From Silene latifolia (taxonomy: Eukaryota; Streptophyta; Magnoliopsida; Caryophyllales; Caryophyllaceae): a stretch of 64,000 bases of DNA. The notes beneath the pieces were generated by a model. That model was not told the origin of the DNA. It saw only the letters and a list, made by a program, of their open reading frames with translations, and made no database searches. The translations under genes and the position numbers were made by a program. Of this stretch, positions 47,664 through 60,014 are shown one piece after another (position 1 is the first letter of the stretch; each line of letters starts with the position of its first letter). The stretch covers positions 14,011,541-14,075,540 of the forward strand of contig NC_133537.1 of assembly GCF_048544455.1 (NCBI RefSeq). Direction: 5' to 3'.

Positions 47664-50600
47664 TTAATAGCAGAATAGCGGTAGAATGACAATGAGAATA
47701 GCGAGTAACACGGGAATAATAGGGGAATAACGGTAGAATAAGAGGATAACATTAGAATAATAGGAGAGTATTAGTCGAGATTCATACCTCTTCAGTTTTC
47801 GATTCTTCTTCATCTTCGTCATCGAAGGGGGACTTTCGGCAGCAAATGGAAGAGTACAAGTTCTCTTGTTGTGGTTCACCCACTTCTTGCGATTACCGCA
47901 TCTTCGCTTCCTCTTTTGTTGCTTGGTTTTGGCCTTTTCTTTGGAGGACCTTAATCTTTTGCCACTGCCCTTATTCTTGGCCTTGTTTGGCGGTCGAAGG
48001 TCAATGTCATTTGAAGTTGTGTTGCCTAGAAGAGCCTCGATTTCCTGGTTTTTAGTCTTCGGTTCGATTGGTCTGTGATGTTCTCCCTGAACGTGTCGGG
48101 ATTTTCTGCGATTGCTTCATGTGTTTAACAGTAGCATAACTGTCCATCACCCCGACAGTTGCATAAATCTCAGACCAAACCTTTGACATCTCAGCTTTCT
48201 TGATGTCAGCCTCATCAATCTCTTCTATCACCTTTCCATTTTCATCTCGGACAACTGGCCTGTATGATTTCTTTGTCCATCGAGCAAGGACATAAGGGTC
48301 GGGTATCTGTGGACCGCCTACCATTCCACACCCAAAGTATATGGCGACAAACAATGTCATGCCTCTCAAACAGCTTACATGCACATTTGCTCTCGTTAGT
48401 TTTGGTGTTAAATTCAACTCGGAAGCTCCTGTGCTTGAGTCCATCACGAACGTCATGATACTCCACCGCCCCTACTGTTGTCAAACCCCCAACCCCCATG
48501 CTGCATATGGCATGTTTGACTTCATTCTGAAAGTCCCCAAAGATAGGATGGGTGTAGACAAGTGAGGCATGCATCTCCACCTTAATAGCGAGAATAGCGT
48601 GGAATTACATTAATAGCAGTAGAATAACAACACATTAATAGCGAGAATAGCGATAGACTAAATTTAGCGGCTACTTTCTTTGTTATTGCAGACACTATCC
48701 ATTTCCACAAAGAATATCCGTTTTTTATTCAAAAATAACAACACATTAATAGAAGAATAGCAGTAGAATAACACAACAAATAAAGTAGAATAACAACACA
48801 TTAATAGCGAGAATAGCGGTAGAATAACAACACATTAATAGCGAGAATAAAGTAGAATAACAACACATTAATAGCGAGAATAGCAAAGTAGACTAAATTT
48901 AGCGATTACTTTTTTTGTTATTACGAGACACTATCCATTTCCACAAAGAATATTCGTTTTTTATTCAAAAATAACAACACATTAATAGAAGAATAGCAGT
49001 GGAATAACATTAATAGCGAGAATAACACAATAAAGTGAGAGAATAGCGGTAGAATAACACAAAAAGACAGAGAATAGCGAGTAACACGGGAATAATAGGG
49101 GAATAACGGTAGAATAGCGGTGGAATAACATTAATAGCGAGAATAGCGTGGAATACCTTCATCGGCCCTACTTTCTCGAGCATACTATGCTCATTGGCAT
49201 TATCCATCCTCCTTTGTGTATGCCTTTCTTTGCTCTATTGCGGAATTGTACCTCATCCAAAACTCGACGAGGGTTCCAAAATGGCTTTCAAACCGCTTGA
49301 AATAGTTGTTTGAACTTTCGGATCTCTGGGTTGTTCGCAACAAACAACCTAGAGGCAGATCCCGAAAGTATGACGGTATCCACTTTTGTCTGATTGCAAA
49401 GACATACTTCAACCACCGGTTGCTTTCCATACCATGGGCTTCAATAACATGATCTTCGATTCTGTTCAAATTTGTGTGGCTCGAGGTCGACATCCCACAC
49501 AACGGCATTTATGTCGGTCATAAATTCCGTATCATTGCAGATTGCCCTTCCCACTTTCTCGGGCATTTTTGCATGATATGCCACATGCAATACTTGTGGA
49601 CAGAATGGTTGAAGACATTTGGGCGGGCTTTTTTAATTCCGGGCACTAGTCCGTAATTACACATTGAGGTTGTTCTTTGCCCCATTGCTTCGAGAAATTT
49701 TTAAAAATCCACTCAAATGAATGCGACTCTCAAAGTCAAGTAACCCAGTGCAAAAGTCACCGTCTTCTTGTTGTGGTCTACTCCGGTGAAGGGAGTAAAC
49801 ACCATGAAATATTTGTTTGTCCCATAAGTAGGGTCAAACGAGATCGTGTCTCCATATAACTTGTAGTTGTTTATCCCTTCCTTATCAGCCCAAATAACCT
49901 TCGTCAAGCATTTGTTCTCATCCGATCATAAGCAAAGTAGAACCCCTTTGTTTTTGACATTTTGAAATGCCCAATGAACATTTTAGCATCGTTATCCCCA
50001 ATGTAACACTTGATATTTCGTTTGAAGTTTTTGAAGTCTAGCAAAGAGGCACCGATATTCTGATAACCATTTGAGTATTCCTTGAGAATTCTGAAGCTCA
50101 ATGTTGGACCTATGTTGAGCTTAGTATGATCAATAATGGTCCTCTTAATGTAGTCATGGACGTCCCTTGAGAGCTTACGGAACTCCTGTTTTTGTGAGTA
50201 AAGAGAGTGATTGTGAACGTCTACAAAGACATCCACAATATACCCAGCCGGTCTGTCGTCTGTTTTTCACGGGTTCTCAACCTCATGTTCGCCTTGCATC
50301 CACACCTTGTCAGAGCATGCTTCTTTGGTTTGTCTAATTCGCCGGTCTTTGTTCTCTCTTTGTACTCAAATTACCGACTTCATGATTTGTTGCTTCAAGT
50401 CACATTTTTCTTTTCATATCCCTATACCCACATGCATTACTGGACGGTGATTTGACGGTGACGCCCCCTTATATTGCGCATTTGTGTACCTTCTCACATC
50501 AAATCCGCAAGCCAGTGCATATATCTTTGTAGAACTCATCTTGCATCCTCCAAGGTAAGAAAGAACATGCCACGTTTAGGCGTAAAATCACTCTCAACGG

Positions 50601-50755
50601 TCCTCACCTTTGCTCGGTCCCCGGGTATCTTCTTTGTAATGAAGAGTTGAGACAAACTCATCGTTTTCTTAAATGCGAACAGGTTGGGCTGGTGTATATC
50701 TGTTATTAGAAGAATCCCCATTAGGTAAGGCGCATTGTCTTCAACAATAGACACG
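47664..50755 (-). pseudogene. FAR1-type MULE transposase of element B
   Basis: From its N-terminus, the minus strand shows a FAR1-type block (TPKRGMFFLTLEDA, about 50540-50600), a HNHSLYSQKQEFRKLSRDVH block (about 50150-50220), the DDE start ISFDPTYGTNKYFMVFTPFT (about 49790-49850), TQRSESSNNYFKRFESHFGT (about 49265-49330), a SWIM finger (CACKLFERHDIVCRH, about 48345-48390) and a knuckle piece NHNKRTC (about 47855-47880). An insert or intron of about 620 bp full of GAATAACA motifs lies at 48580-49200; element A has no intron there. Frames change several times, so it is probably inactive. Confidence 0.8.
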
Positions 50756-52120
50756 ATAGAAAGATCTGCGACGATAAATTAATATAATGAGTACGGTCAT
50801 TGGACAACAAAATCACAATAACATCACAATAACTTGATAGCACGGGGAGAGATCAACATTGCAAGTAATGTGACAATAACGAGTATGATAACAAAGGTGT
50901 GAAACAGACGACAATCAATAACATCACAATAACACTAAATGTGTTTATCTCATGCTACTCTCTTATCGGTAGTATATTTTCACGCTATTGCACAATAATA
51001 TCACAACAATAGTAGCATAATATCAGAATAAGAGTACAATAATATCAACATGTTTCTCTACTTTTTTACAATAATAGTACAGTAATATCAGAATAACAGT
51101 ACTCTGGTTCTACTTTATTACATACAGATAATACTGTATTTATTATGTAACTCTTTTGCAAGGCATATATTTTCATGTTACTGCACAATAATAGCACAAT
51201 AATGTTACAATAATACCACAATAACTTGATACAATAATATAATCATGTTCTTTGTACGGTTACAATAATAGTACATTAATATCGGAATAACGAGTTCTCT
51301 TTTTCTCTCGTAATGTCTGAAGCCAGACAGTACAATAGTATCAGAATAACAGCTGAGAAACACATAGAAATCAATAATTGATTTATAAACACTCAGGCTA
51401 ATAATAGTACATTAATATTAGAATAACAGTTCTCTTTTTGTACTCTAATACAAGCCAGACAGTACAATAATATCGAATAACCAGCTGAGAAACACATAGA
51501 AATCAATAATTGATTTATACACACTCAGGCTAATAATAGTACATTAATATCAGAATAACAGTTCTCTTTTTCTACTCTAATACAAGCCAGACAGTACAAT
51601 AATATCAGAATAACAGCTGAGAAACATGTAGAAATCAATAATTTATTTATAAACAACGGCGGATGAAGAGATAAGAATGAATAGCGAGTATTACTGTTTC
51701 CATATTCACTGTCGAGTTGATTTCTTCGCTAACATTGTTATTGATCTCGCTGTCCATCTTTTATACCTGAAAACAGTAAAATCAAGTATTGAATTCAATT
51801 AAAATCAACGAATTTACACTAAAAATCAACGATTTTTACATTAATTAGGTTTTTTACATTAATTTCGAAAATACGATTGAATATACTAAAAATCAACGAA
51901 TTTACATTACCTGTAATTCAATTGCGACTACAAATCAACGATTTTGTGTAATTTTATTAGGTTTTTTATGAATTTCCTATAGTCGGCGTTCTGATTTTTG
52001 AGTTTTCTCTGTTTTTGATTTGTAGAGAGATGTAGAGAGAGAGAGAATATCGTTAGAATGAGGTTCTTTGTTTTCATGTTTTAGCGCTTTTGTATTTTTC
52101 GATTTTTCCTTTTTTTTTTT
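50756..52120 (-). repeat. Right subterminal region of B with ACAATAATA motif repeats
   Basis: No gene. ACAATAATA and TATCAGAATAACA units are frequent, and a unit of about 120 bp (ATAATTGATTTATA, ACACTCAGGCTAATAATAG, CAAGCCAGACAGTACAATAA) recurs three times at about 51340-51660. GTAATGTAAA-like donor sites near 51900 on the minus strand suggest a transposase leader intron. Confidence 0.65.
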
Positions 52121-52139
52121 TTTTCTAATTTATCTTTTA

Positions 52140-52201
52140 ATCTCAGCCCTTGATTTCCCCAACTCACAACTCACCATAAGACCCCAACTCACGAGATCTC
52201 G

Positions 52202-52203
<2 letters not shown>
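52140..52203 (-). repeat. Right terminal inverted repeat of element B
   Basis: CAACTCACAACTCACCATAA plus GA is the inverse of the block at 36845-36880. Confidence 0.75.

Positions 52204-52295
<92 letters not shown>
52204..52295. repeat. (TA)n microsatellite, right tract
   Basis: A 92-bp TA run directly follows element B. Confidence 0.97.
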
Positions 52296-52299
<4 letters not shown>

Positions 52300-52343
52300 C
52301 GTATATATTATATAAATCATTTTTAAACAATATAGAACTATAA

Positions 52344-52375
52344 AGGTCCGTGTATTACACGGGTCACAAAACTAG
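52344..52375 (+). mobile_element. Helitron 3' terminus, body interrupted or lost
   Basis: GTCCGTGTATTACACGGG forms a short hairpin and is followed by TCACAAAACTAG and a host T, the Helitron 3' end. Only about 80 bp separate it from the TA tract. Its left part must therefore lie beyond elements A and B (left of 18389) or be missing. No 5' terminus was identified. Confidence 0.7.
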
Positions 52376-53587
52376 TTGTTGTTAATAAGCGTAAAATCTC
52401 CTATCAATTCAATGTATTTAGATTGAGAAATAAAATAGGGTGGGAGAAAGTGGGTTGCAATGTGATTTTTTCCACCCTTAAATTAAGGAGCCAATAGAAT
52501 CTCTCTAAATGTTTTAGCTTTTATAGAAAGGAGATTATGAAAAAATACAAAAAAAGAGGCACTTATAAAATAATTATAATTATGAAAAAATAAATCCAAA
52601 ATTGATTAATCCGAAGTTAAGGTTTTATAATTGAAATATAAAATAATTATAATTAAAAATTTAATTTGGGTTTTATTTTAATTGATTAATCCAAAATTAA
52701 AAAGAATTAACTAAAATGGAATGAAAATTTTAAAAAATTGTTGAATTTAAAAATCTTCTATAACTAACTAGATAAATACGAAGTATCTTCATCAAATAGT
52801 AATGTTCTAAATTAAATATATTTAACAAATATAATATACAATTCGTTTTTTGGTTAATTTTTTATTAGATTCGATTAATTTTTTTAGTAAAAAACCGGAT
52901 TTGATTAATCGAATTAAATTAGGATTTTATTTTAATTAATTAATCTGAAATTAAAAAAAATAGATAAAAAAAATAAACAAATCAAAAATTCCCTAAATAT
53001 AGTTAACTAGACGTATTTAACAAGTTAACTACATAAGTTAAATTATTAACCTAACCCTAAACTAATCAATTGAGATTAACTCAAGTTTGCCACGTATCAC
53101 GCTATCATTGGTTGTGTATGGAGTTTTTCATACACATCGTGTATATGTAGCATCTTCCTCAAATGAGCGAACTATGTCGCGGGTAAGAATCGTACCCCCA
53201 ACTTCGTTTTATTAGACAAAAACACAAACCTTTTTCGCAAAATAGATATATCGGACACTCTAGACCCTGATGCTTTTGACAATTGACTTGCAATAGAGTC
53301 AAAGTAACATAGAATTCGGCATCAAATAAAGCATATCCCGACTGTGTAAACTCTTAATACGCAACTTTTGAAATTAGGTCCCTAATTGTCACAATTGCCT
53401 GAAATTATTTTGCAAACATATTTAAGCAAGGCAATGTCATGGGACGTGATTAATCCAAGTAACCATATCCCCGTTCAATAAAATACAACCAATTACGAAG
53501 TATTCCATAAGCCATCCATCAAAACATCCGAAGTGGAAATTGATCAAAACCTTAAAATACATGACGTTTGTCACAATCACGAACAAA
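52376..53587. other. AT-rich intergenic DNA, nothing recognised
   Basis: No gene, RNA or clear repeat was seen in about 1.2 kb upstream of the tRNA gene. Confidence 0.5.
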
Positions 53588-53659
53588 GTGGCTGTAGTTT
53601 AGTGGTTAGAATTCCACGTTGTGGCCGTGGAGACCTGGGCTCGAATCCCAGCAGCCACA
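53588..53659 (+). tRNA. tRNA-His (anticodon GTG)
   Basis: The acceptor stem GTGGCTG (53588-53594) pairs with CAGCCAC (53652-53658). The A box TAGTTTAGTGG and the B box GGCTCGAATCC are intact. The anticodon stem CCACG/CGTGG encloses the loop TTGTGGC with GTG at 53621-53623. The sequence is the plant nuclear tRNA-His type. TTTTT at about 53661 is a fitting RNA polymerase III terminator. The gene is intronless and appears functional. Confidence 0.97.
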
Positions 53660-53660
53660 C

Positions 53661-53665
53661 TTTTT
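53661..53665 (+). terminator. Pol III terminator of tRNA-His
   Basis: A run of five T residues lies directly after the tRNA. Confidence 0.8.
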
Positions 53666-54497
53666 GCCCGATGTCCGATACTCATGGAGTCATAGTTACT
53701 GGAACACATTTTACACTTGTAGAGTTGTAGTTCCTGATTTCTTGTATTGAATTATGGAAGGGAAACGAAACAATGTACCACAAGCTAAGGATTGCTTTTC
53801 AAGAATTGAAGTTTAGGTATTTCGATATGGTGTCCATTAATGTATTTGACGTTTTAATTGCTTTCCAAGAATTGGAAGTTGGTTGCCAAAAAAAAAAAAA
53901 AAAAGAATTGGAAGTTTAGCTAATGGCTCGTTGTACCAAAAATAAACGATCGGTCCTTCTCCGGGCAGTGGTTTTGTTGTCTATTGTACTGCTAATACGT
54001 CTTTCCAGTTGATTGTAAGCCTGATAATTGTTCATATCACTGTCAAAAACAACACCCTCAGCGAGAAGTCTAGAATCGTATCACTACACCAAAAACCCTT
54101 TAGATTGCAGTTTTTCCCTAGCCGTCCTATTCGGTATCCCATTTGTACCTTTGTACCTAGTTCATCGGGTTCAATGTCCGAAGTCTGGCACTCTGTCGAT
54201 TGTTTCCCGCAAAACCAAAGTATCATACCAGTTGGCAAAATGTTTTAACTGCCTAAAGGAACCGTGACAAAGAAAAACCTGGAGCCGGAAGCTAACAGTC
54301 GTATCAGCAACACAAGTTAAGGAGAAAACAAGAAAGATTACTGGCAAACTAAGATACTTTCATTGATTAAATTATAATGCTGATAACTCACAAATACACG
54401 AAAACCAAATGAAGTAAAGCATCATAAAACCAAACGCTCAAGTACTGAACACTAAAACGAACTGATAAGATAAACAGAGATCCGCTAGTCCAATGGC
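53666..54497. other. Spacer and 3' untranslated region of HSP70
   Basis: The right part (about 54350-54497) is probably the HSP70 3' UTR on the minus strand. Otherwise no feature apart from a poly-A run near 53888. Confidence 0.5.
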
Positions 54498-57362
54498 TTA
54501 ATCAACTTCTTCAATCTTAGGACCAGCACCACTTCCGCCACCAAACGAAGGACCGTCACCCATTGGGGCACCACCCATATCAGGACCAGCACCATCCTGG
54601 TACATCTTAGCAATTATAGGATTGCATATCCCTTCTAGTTCCTTCATCTTGTCCTCCAACTCTTCAACCTCCGCCAACTGATTCCCATCCAACCACGATA
54701 TGGCCTGCTCAATAGCGTCCTCAATCTTCTTCTTATCTTCACCCGACAGCTTAGAGCTAATTTTGTCGTCCTTAATGGTATTCCTCATATTGTAAGCATA
54801 GTTTTCGAGGGCATTCTTAGCCTCCACCTTTTTCTTGTGCTCCTCGTCTTGGGACTTGTACTTCTCGGCTTCCTGGACCATCCTCTCAATCTCTTCCTTC
54901 GAGAGCCTGCCTTTGTCATTGGTGATCGTAATCTTGTTCTTCTGCCCGGATGTCTTGTCCTCGGCCGAGACATTGAGGATACCATTGGCATCAATGTCAA
55001 AGCACACCGTTATTTGAGGGACACCCCTAGGTGCTGGTGGGATGCCAGTCAGCTCAAACTTGCCCAATAAGTTGTTGTCCTTTGTCCTCGCCCTCTCACC
55101 TTCATAGACCTGGATCAACACACCCGGCTGGTTGTCAGAATAGGTTGAGAACACCTGTTCTTTCTTTGTAGGAATGGTGGTGTTTCTCGGGATTAACACC
55201 GTCATAACACCGCCAGCTGTCTCCAACCCGAGTGACAGGGGAGTGACATCCAAAAGTAACAAGTCCTGCACTTTCTCATTCCCCTCACCACTCAAAATAG
55301 CAGCCTGCACCGCCGCACCATACGCCACGGCCTCATCAGGGTTAATGCTCTTACACAGCTCCTTCCCATTGAAGAAATCCTGGAGAAGTTGTTGAACCTT
55401 TGGAATACGGGTCGACCCACCCACAAGCACCACATCATGGACAGTGCTCTTATCCATCTTAGCATCCCTTAAACACTTCTCAACCGGTTCCATACACTTC
55501 CTGAACAGGTCCATGTTCAACTCTTCAAAACGAGCACGAGTTATGGTGGTATAGAAATCAATCCCCTCAAAAAGGGAATCGATCTCAATTGTCGTCTGAG
55601 CAGTCGAGGATAACGTCCTCTTTGCCCTCTCACAGGCGGTCCTCAATCTCCTCAAAGCCCTCGGGTTTCCGCTAATATCCTTCTTGTGCTTCCTCTTAAA
55701 CTCCTGCACAAAATGATTAACCAACCTATTATCAAAATCCTCACCACCAAGGTGAGTATCACCAGCAGTCGCCTTAACCTCGAAAATACCCTCTTCAATA
55801 GTCAACAAAGACACATCAAATGTCCCACCACCAAGATCGAAAATCAACACATTCTTCTCCCCACTGCTAGTGGCCTTCTTATCAAGACCATAAGCAATGG
55901 CAGCTGCAGTCGGTTCATTGATAATTCGCATGACATTGAGGCCGGAAATCACGCCAGCGTCTTTCGTTGCTTGACGCTGAGAGTCATTGAAGTAAGCTGG
56001 GACGGTGACAACAGCATTCTTAATAGTAGTGCCTAGAAACGCTTCAGCGATTTCCTTCATCTTGGTTAGCACCATGGACGAGATTTCTTCAGGCGAAAAT
56101 TGTTTGTCTTCACCTTTGTAGTTCACCACAATCATTGGCTTGTCTCCTGGTCCAGGAATCACCTTGAAGGGCCATAGTTTCATGTCAGCTTGCACTGACG
56201 GATCGCTGAATCTTCGTCCAATCAATCGCTTTGCATCTGAAATTCGTGTTGTATAACCCCAATCAGTACATTGTTATTAAAGTATTAAGCATTGCAAAAC
56301 ATATACGACTGCAAAGCGGTATTTTAATCAAAAGTAAACAAATGAAATGTGGCAGAAGGAGTATTAGCCATTGCCATATTGGTGAACAATTGCAAACGAC
56401 TTTGAATAACTAAGTTTCAGGTGGATTAGATCATTAGTTAATTATGCTAACTAACACCGTATATTACAGTTTGTACATCGAAAATTGCGACACAATTCTC
56501 AATGACTCTTGTAGTGTTATTGTGAATCAAGATTCGCCAATTCTAGTGTTATACGATCATATTTGTCCTAATAAAAATATCGTAACTCTAGAGCAATTTC
56601 ATTATTTCAATTATTAGGAACGACCGCACCTACTAGCCCTCGAGTTCCGCCACCAAGCGCAATAGAATCAATCAATATAAACTTGCAAGCTAATCGGCAA
56701 TAGTATATACTCCAGCTAATAATTCAATAAAACTCAATAATCAGATTTAAAAAATACTCTATTCGTCCTAATTATTGTTTATCTTTAAATAAATTCTCCC
56801 TCCATTCCGGTCAACTGTGGTCCTTTTGATTTGGAAAGAGGAAGAAACCAATGACTAATGACAAGTGGAACAAATTAAACGTGAATAATCAAATTGTTCA
56901 TCACATTCATTCTTAAAATAGAAAGGACAATAATTGAACAACTGACTTAAATACCCAAAATGGAAAATGGCAGCAAATGACCGGGATAACAGGAGTAGTA
57001 AACAAAATACGGTACAACCACGGTAATGGTTTCTCATCAAACAGAACATATGCGCGATCACAGTAAATGAAGAAACTTTAGTAAAAAAAAAAAAAAAAAA
57101 GAAAAAAAAAACGAGAGAGAATTAAAGTGAAAGGAGAAGGAAGCGTACCGAAAACGGTGTTAACAGGGTTCATGGCAACTTGATTTTTAGCAGCGTCACC
57201 GATTAACCTTTCGGTATCCGTGAACGCCACATAAGACGGTGTCGTTCTGTTTCCCTGATCATTAGCTATAATTTCGACTCTGTCATGTTGCCATACTCCG
57301 ACACATGAGTATGTCGTTCCGAGATCGATTCCGATTGCTGGTCCTTCTCCTTTACCCGCCAT
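54498..57362 (-). CDS. HSP70: Cytosolic 70-kDa heat-shock protein (HSC70/HSP70)
   Basis: Two exons (57149-57362 and 54498-56236) encode 650 residues, the normal length. The ATG at 57362 gives [19 protein letters not shown], the standard plant start; the frame is open a little further upstream but without an ATG. Exon 1 ends NPVNTVF with donor G|GTACGC; exon 2 begins after TTTCAG with residue D72 (AKRLIGRRF), the conserved plant intron site. ATPase signatures are DLGTTYS (13-19), [14 protein letters not shown] (about 200-215) and [11 protein letters not shown] (about 340). The substrate domain and the GGAP-rich tail lead to the terminal EEVD that binds TPR co-chaperones. No internal stop or frameshift was seen. 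The ATP-driven chaperone works in cytosol and nucleus. Its promoter is split by a Helitron. Confidence 0.97.
56237..57148 (-). other. HSP70 intron 1
   Basis: A 912-bp GT...AG intron at the position conserved in plant HSC70 genes. It contains a Stowaway-like MITE (56796-56995) and a poly-A/T-rich stretch near the donor. Confidence 0.92.
56796..56995. mobile_element. Stowaway-like MITE in the HSP70 intron
   Basis: The left end CTCCCTCCATTCCGGTCA and the right end (inverted) CTCCTGTTATCCCGGTCA form diverged TIRs, both leading to CCTTTT/CCATTTT. The CTCCCTCC start is typical of plant Stowaway elements (Tc1/mariner). Length is about 200 bp, with no coding sequence. The TA target duplication is only partly clear. 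Confidence 0.65.
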
Positions 57363-57513
57363 TATTTCTGCAACCAAAAAGATTAATTACTTCTGAAGAA
57401 TTAACAGAATTTGATTGATTTGCTTAAATATTTCGAGTTTTTTTTTTCGCTGATGAAGATTGTTGTTAGAATTGTGTGTGAAATAGTGATGGTTAGAAGA
57501 GAGATTAGGGTGG

Positions 57514-57521
57514 TTTTTATA
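57514..57521 (-). promoter_or_regulatory. TATA box of HSP70
   Basis: The minus strand reads TATAAAAACC here, about 150 bp upstream of the ATG, a suitable position given a leader of about 120 nt. The Helitron 3' end begins only 5 bp further upstream. Confidence 0.75.
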
Positions 57522-57526
57522 TGTAA

Positions 57527-59797
57527 CTAGTTTTGGAGCCCGTGAAAATCACGGGATCGTTAATAATTGATTGTATTTAAGTGTTTAATTTGTGAATAAC
57601 TTATATGGAGTAGTCCCCCTCTCAATCATTTGTTTAATTTTAATTAAAAAACCACTCACAAATAAATAAAAAAAAAGTAAATAAATAAACACGACTGGGG
57701 GACCTTACCTACCAATTTTTTGAATAAAGTTGGAAATTCATTCTCCTGCAATATTAATATAAACACAAAAAAGTAACTAATAAGATTCTAATTAATTCAA
57801 AACATAATAAAAATAAAAAGCGAAATAATTAATTTAGTTCTTTAGCTATACCTTACCTACCAATTTTTTGAATAAAGTTGGAAATTCATTCTCCTGCAAT
57901 ATTAATACAAACACAAAAAAATAATAACAAATTAATACAAAACATAAGAAAAATGAAAAATGAAACAATTAGTTTACTTTTCTATGTATACTTTAGGTGC
58001 TATTTTTTGAATAAAATTGAAAATTAGGGTGAATATAATAGTTATATATATGAAAAATTCTATTACCAATTCTCTCAAAATTTTATGAATGAAAGAAAAA
58101 TAAAAAAATATGGTACATAAATACGGAGTATATATAGTAATGATGAAGGGAAAGTTAAAAGGTCATTTCATTAAATAAAGGAAATAATGGTTATTAAATA
58201 AATAAGGTAAATAAATAAATAAAATTATGAGAGGAGATCAATGGTTTACAATTTTTTATTTTTTTTTGTGTGTGTGTTTATCCCTTATATTTTTTTTAAC
58301 TTTTTTTACCTTATATTTTTTAATTTTCTTAAATTGGTAATCCATATCACTTGTTTTTACCATGTCACATTAAAAGTTGTCACATCACAATTAAACTTGC
58401 AATGTCACATTTTTTTGTTAGCCTTTTAATAAGATTTTATAGATAGAAACTATTATAGGTTTTATAGGTTTTATAGCCATTATACAACCATAAAATCCAA
58501 TATTTTAATTTTATTTTTAATTTATTTTGTGGTATTATTTAATTAGATAATTGATTGCCGAGAAACTCAAGAGGTGAATTAAATAGGAAAGAATGTTAAT
58601 GAAAATTATTGGTGTTAACTGTTAAGTAATATAAAGAGTTTTAATCAATTTATTAACATATTATATTATAAAAATTGATTAAATAGAAAAAAAATTTAAT
58701 TAATTTGGTGGGTGTTAAGTATTATGAAGAGTTTTAATCAATTTATTTCCGTGTTTAATTAAAAAAAATGAATTAAATAGGAAAAAATGTTAATAAAAAT
58801 GGTGGGTGGTAAGTAATATGAAGAGTTTTAATTAATTTATTAACATATTTTATTATAAAAATTTCAATTTTAATTATAAATTATAAATTTTATTAACATG
58901 TTTTAATAGACCTGGCAAACAGATCGGGTCGTGTCGGGTTCGTGTTGGTGTCACATGTAAACGGGTCACAATCTCTCCAACCCAAACCCGACCCAATTAA
59001 GTCTCGTGTCGTGTCCGTGTCGACCCACTTACATAAATGGTCCATAAGGCCTCAACCCTAACCCGTTAATTTCGTGTCGGGTTCGTGTCGTGTTTTCGTG
59101 TCACGTCCATATTTTGAAAGTTTAAGTATATTTATATGATGCAGGATCAAGAAAAATTAAGATTAATTTAGTAAACAGGTCATTCGTGTCGGGTTCGTGT
59201 TTAGAGAGGTCAACCCTAACCCAACCCAATTAAATATCGTGTCGTGTTCGTGTCGACCCACTTACATAAATGGGTCATTAAGTCTCAACCCAAACCCGTT
59301 AATTTCGTGTCGGGTTAGGTGTCGTGTTTTCGTGTCGTGTCATTGTTTGCCACCTCTATGTTTTATCACAAAAATTTCAATTAAAATGTCAATATTAACT
59401 ATAAATTATGAAATTTTGATGTAATTTCTAAGGTTTACATAAATTTGGGAAAACAATATATTTAATATACAAAAATCATTTAAGAATATAGATAATATCT
59501 TTTAATATTATAGATAAGTGAACTAAATTAATTTATAGATAAATGAATTAAATTAATGTCATGTAATAATAAATTAATGCCGGTTAACAAAATGAGCGGA
59601 AAAAGGGGGATTGTCGTTGTCGGTAGGAACAGTGATGATAAGAGACGGGGTAATTGGGTATGAATGTGTATGTGGCATTTGGGTTATGGGGCTGAGGTGG
59701 GCTTCAAATGTCTGCGTGGCTTTTTTTATCCTACGTGGCATTGTCTACGTGGACTTAATTGAACATTTTAGGGTAGCCTTTTAATAGTATTTATAGA
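57527..59797 (-). mobile_element. Non-autonomous Helitron, right copy, in the HSP70 promoter
   Basis: Inverted copy of 4994-7233. On the minus strand it starts TCTATAAATACTATTAAAAG at 59797, after an A, and ends with the CCCGTG/CACGGG hairpin and CTAG at 57527, followed by T. It is 2271 bp against 2240 bp for the left copy, with only small differences by eye. The internal second 5' end is at about 58443. It sits between the HSP70 TATA box and the heat-shock elements at 59809-59944. Confidence 0.92.
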
Positions 59798-59808
59798 TTT
59801 GGTTTGGT

Positions 59809-59821
59809 TTCGAGAAGGTTC
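59809..59821. promoter_or_regulatory. Heat-shock element, three perfect units
   Basis: TTCGAGAAGGTTC is a TTCnnGAAnnTTC array, the binding site of trimeric heat-shock factor. It is 11 bp beyond the Helitron edge, so before the insertion it would have been about 17 bp upstream of the HSP70 TATA box. Confidence 0.75.
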
Positions 59822-59886
59822 TTGTGTTGAATAGAGGGAGGCAATGTTTGTTTTGTGCTTTCCTAATTTTGGCGCGGGTTTCTTTT

Positions 59887-59894
59887 GAACGTTC
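59887..59894. promoter_or_regulatory. Heat-shock element-like GAAnnTTC
   Basis: GAACGTTC, a two-unit match about 65 bp from the first HSE. Confidence 0.5.
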
Positions 59895-59936
59895 TTGTTT
59901 GTTGTAGACGTTGCTACTAGTTTCTGGTTGGGTCCA

Positions 59937-59944
59937 GAATGTTC
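59937..59944. promoter_or_regulatory. Heat-shock element-like GAAnnTTC
   Basis: GAATGTTC within AGAATGTTCT, a perfect two-unit site, third in the group. Confidence 0.55.
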
Positions 59945-60014
59945 TTATTTTGGGCCTAATAAAATAGTCTTATGGACTAGCGGGTGTAACCGATTTTAAG
60001 CAATAAACCTATAA

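Larger units (their letters stand above)
36807..52203. mobile_element. Giant Mutator-like element B (ULP/FAR1 type, about 15.4 kb)
   Basis: The left end (about 36840-36890) contains TCTTATGGTGAGTTGTGAG followed by TTGGG. The same block occurs inverted near 52155-52190, with a nearby CAGCC segment also shared, so terminal inverted repeats of about 60 bp are present but imperfect. Both ends abut (TA)n. Gene order matches element A: F-box-like and ULP-like genes on plus, FAR1-type transposase on minus. B has in addition a coiled-coil gene on minus and lacks an XS-like gene. All main genes show frame breaks. Sequence similarity to A is clear only at protein level, so A and B are different families of the same group. 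Confidence 0.8.

Noticed and set aside
53533-53730. Open frame over the tRNA gene
   Set aside because: The tRNA-His structure is complete and explains the sequence; the frame is a by-product.
55686-56036. Plus-strand frames opposite HSP70 exon 2
   Set aside because: They are shadows of the strongly coding minus strand.
57363-57377. Extended HSP70 N-terminus
   Set aside because: The extension would need a TTG start; the ATG at 57362 gives the conserved plant N-terminus.
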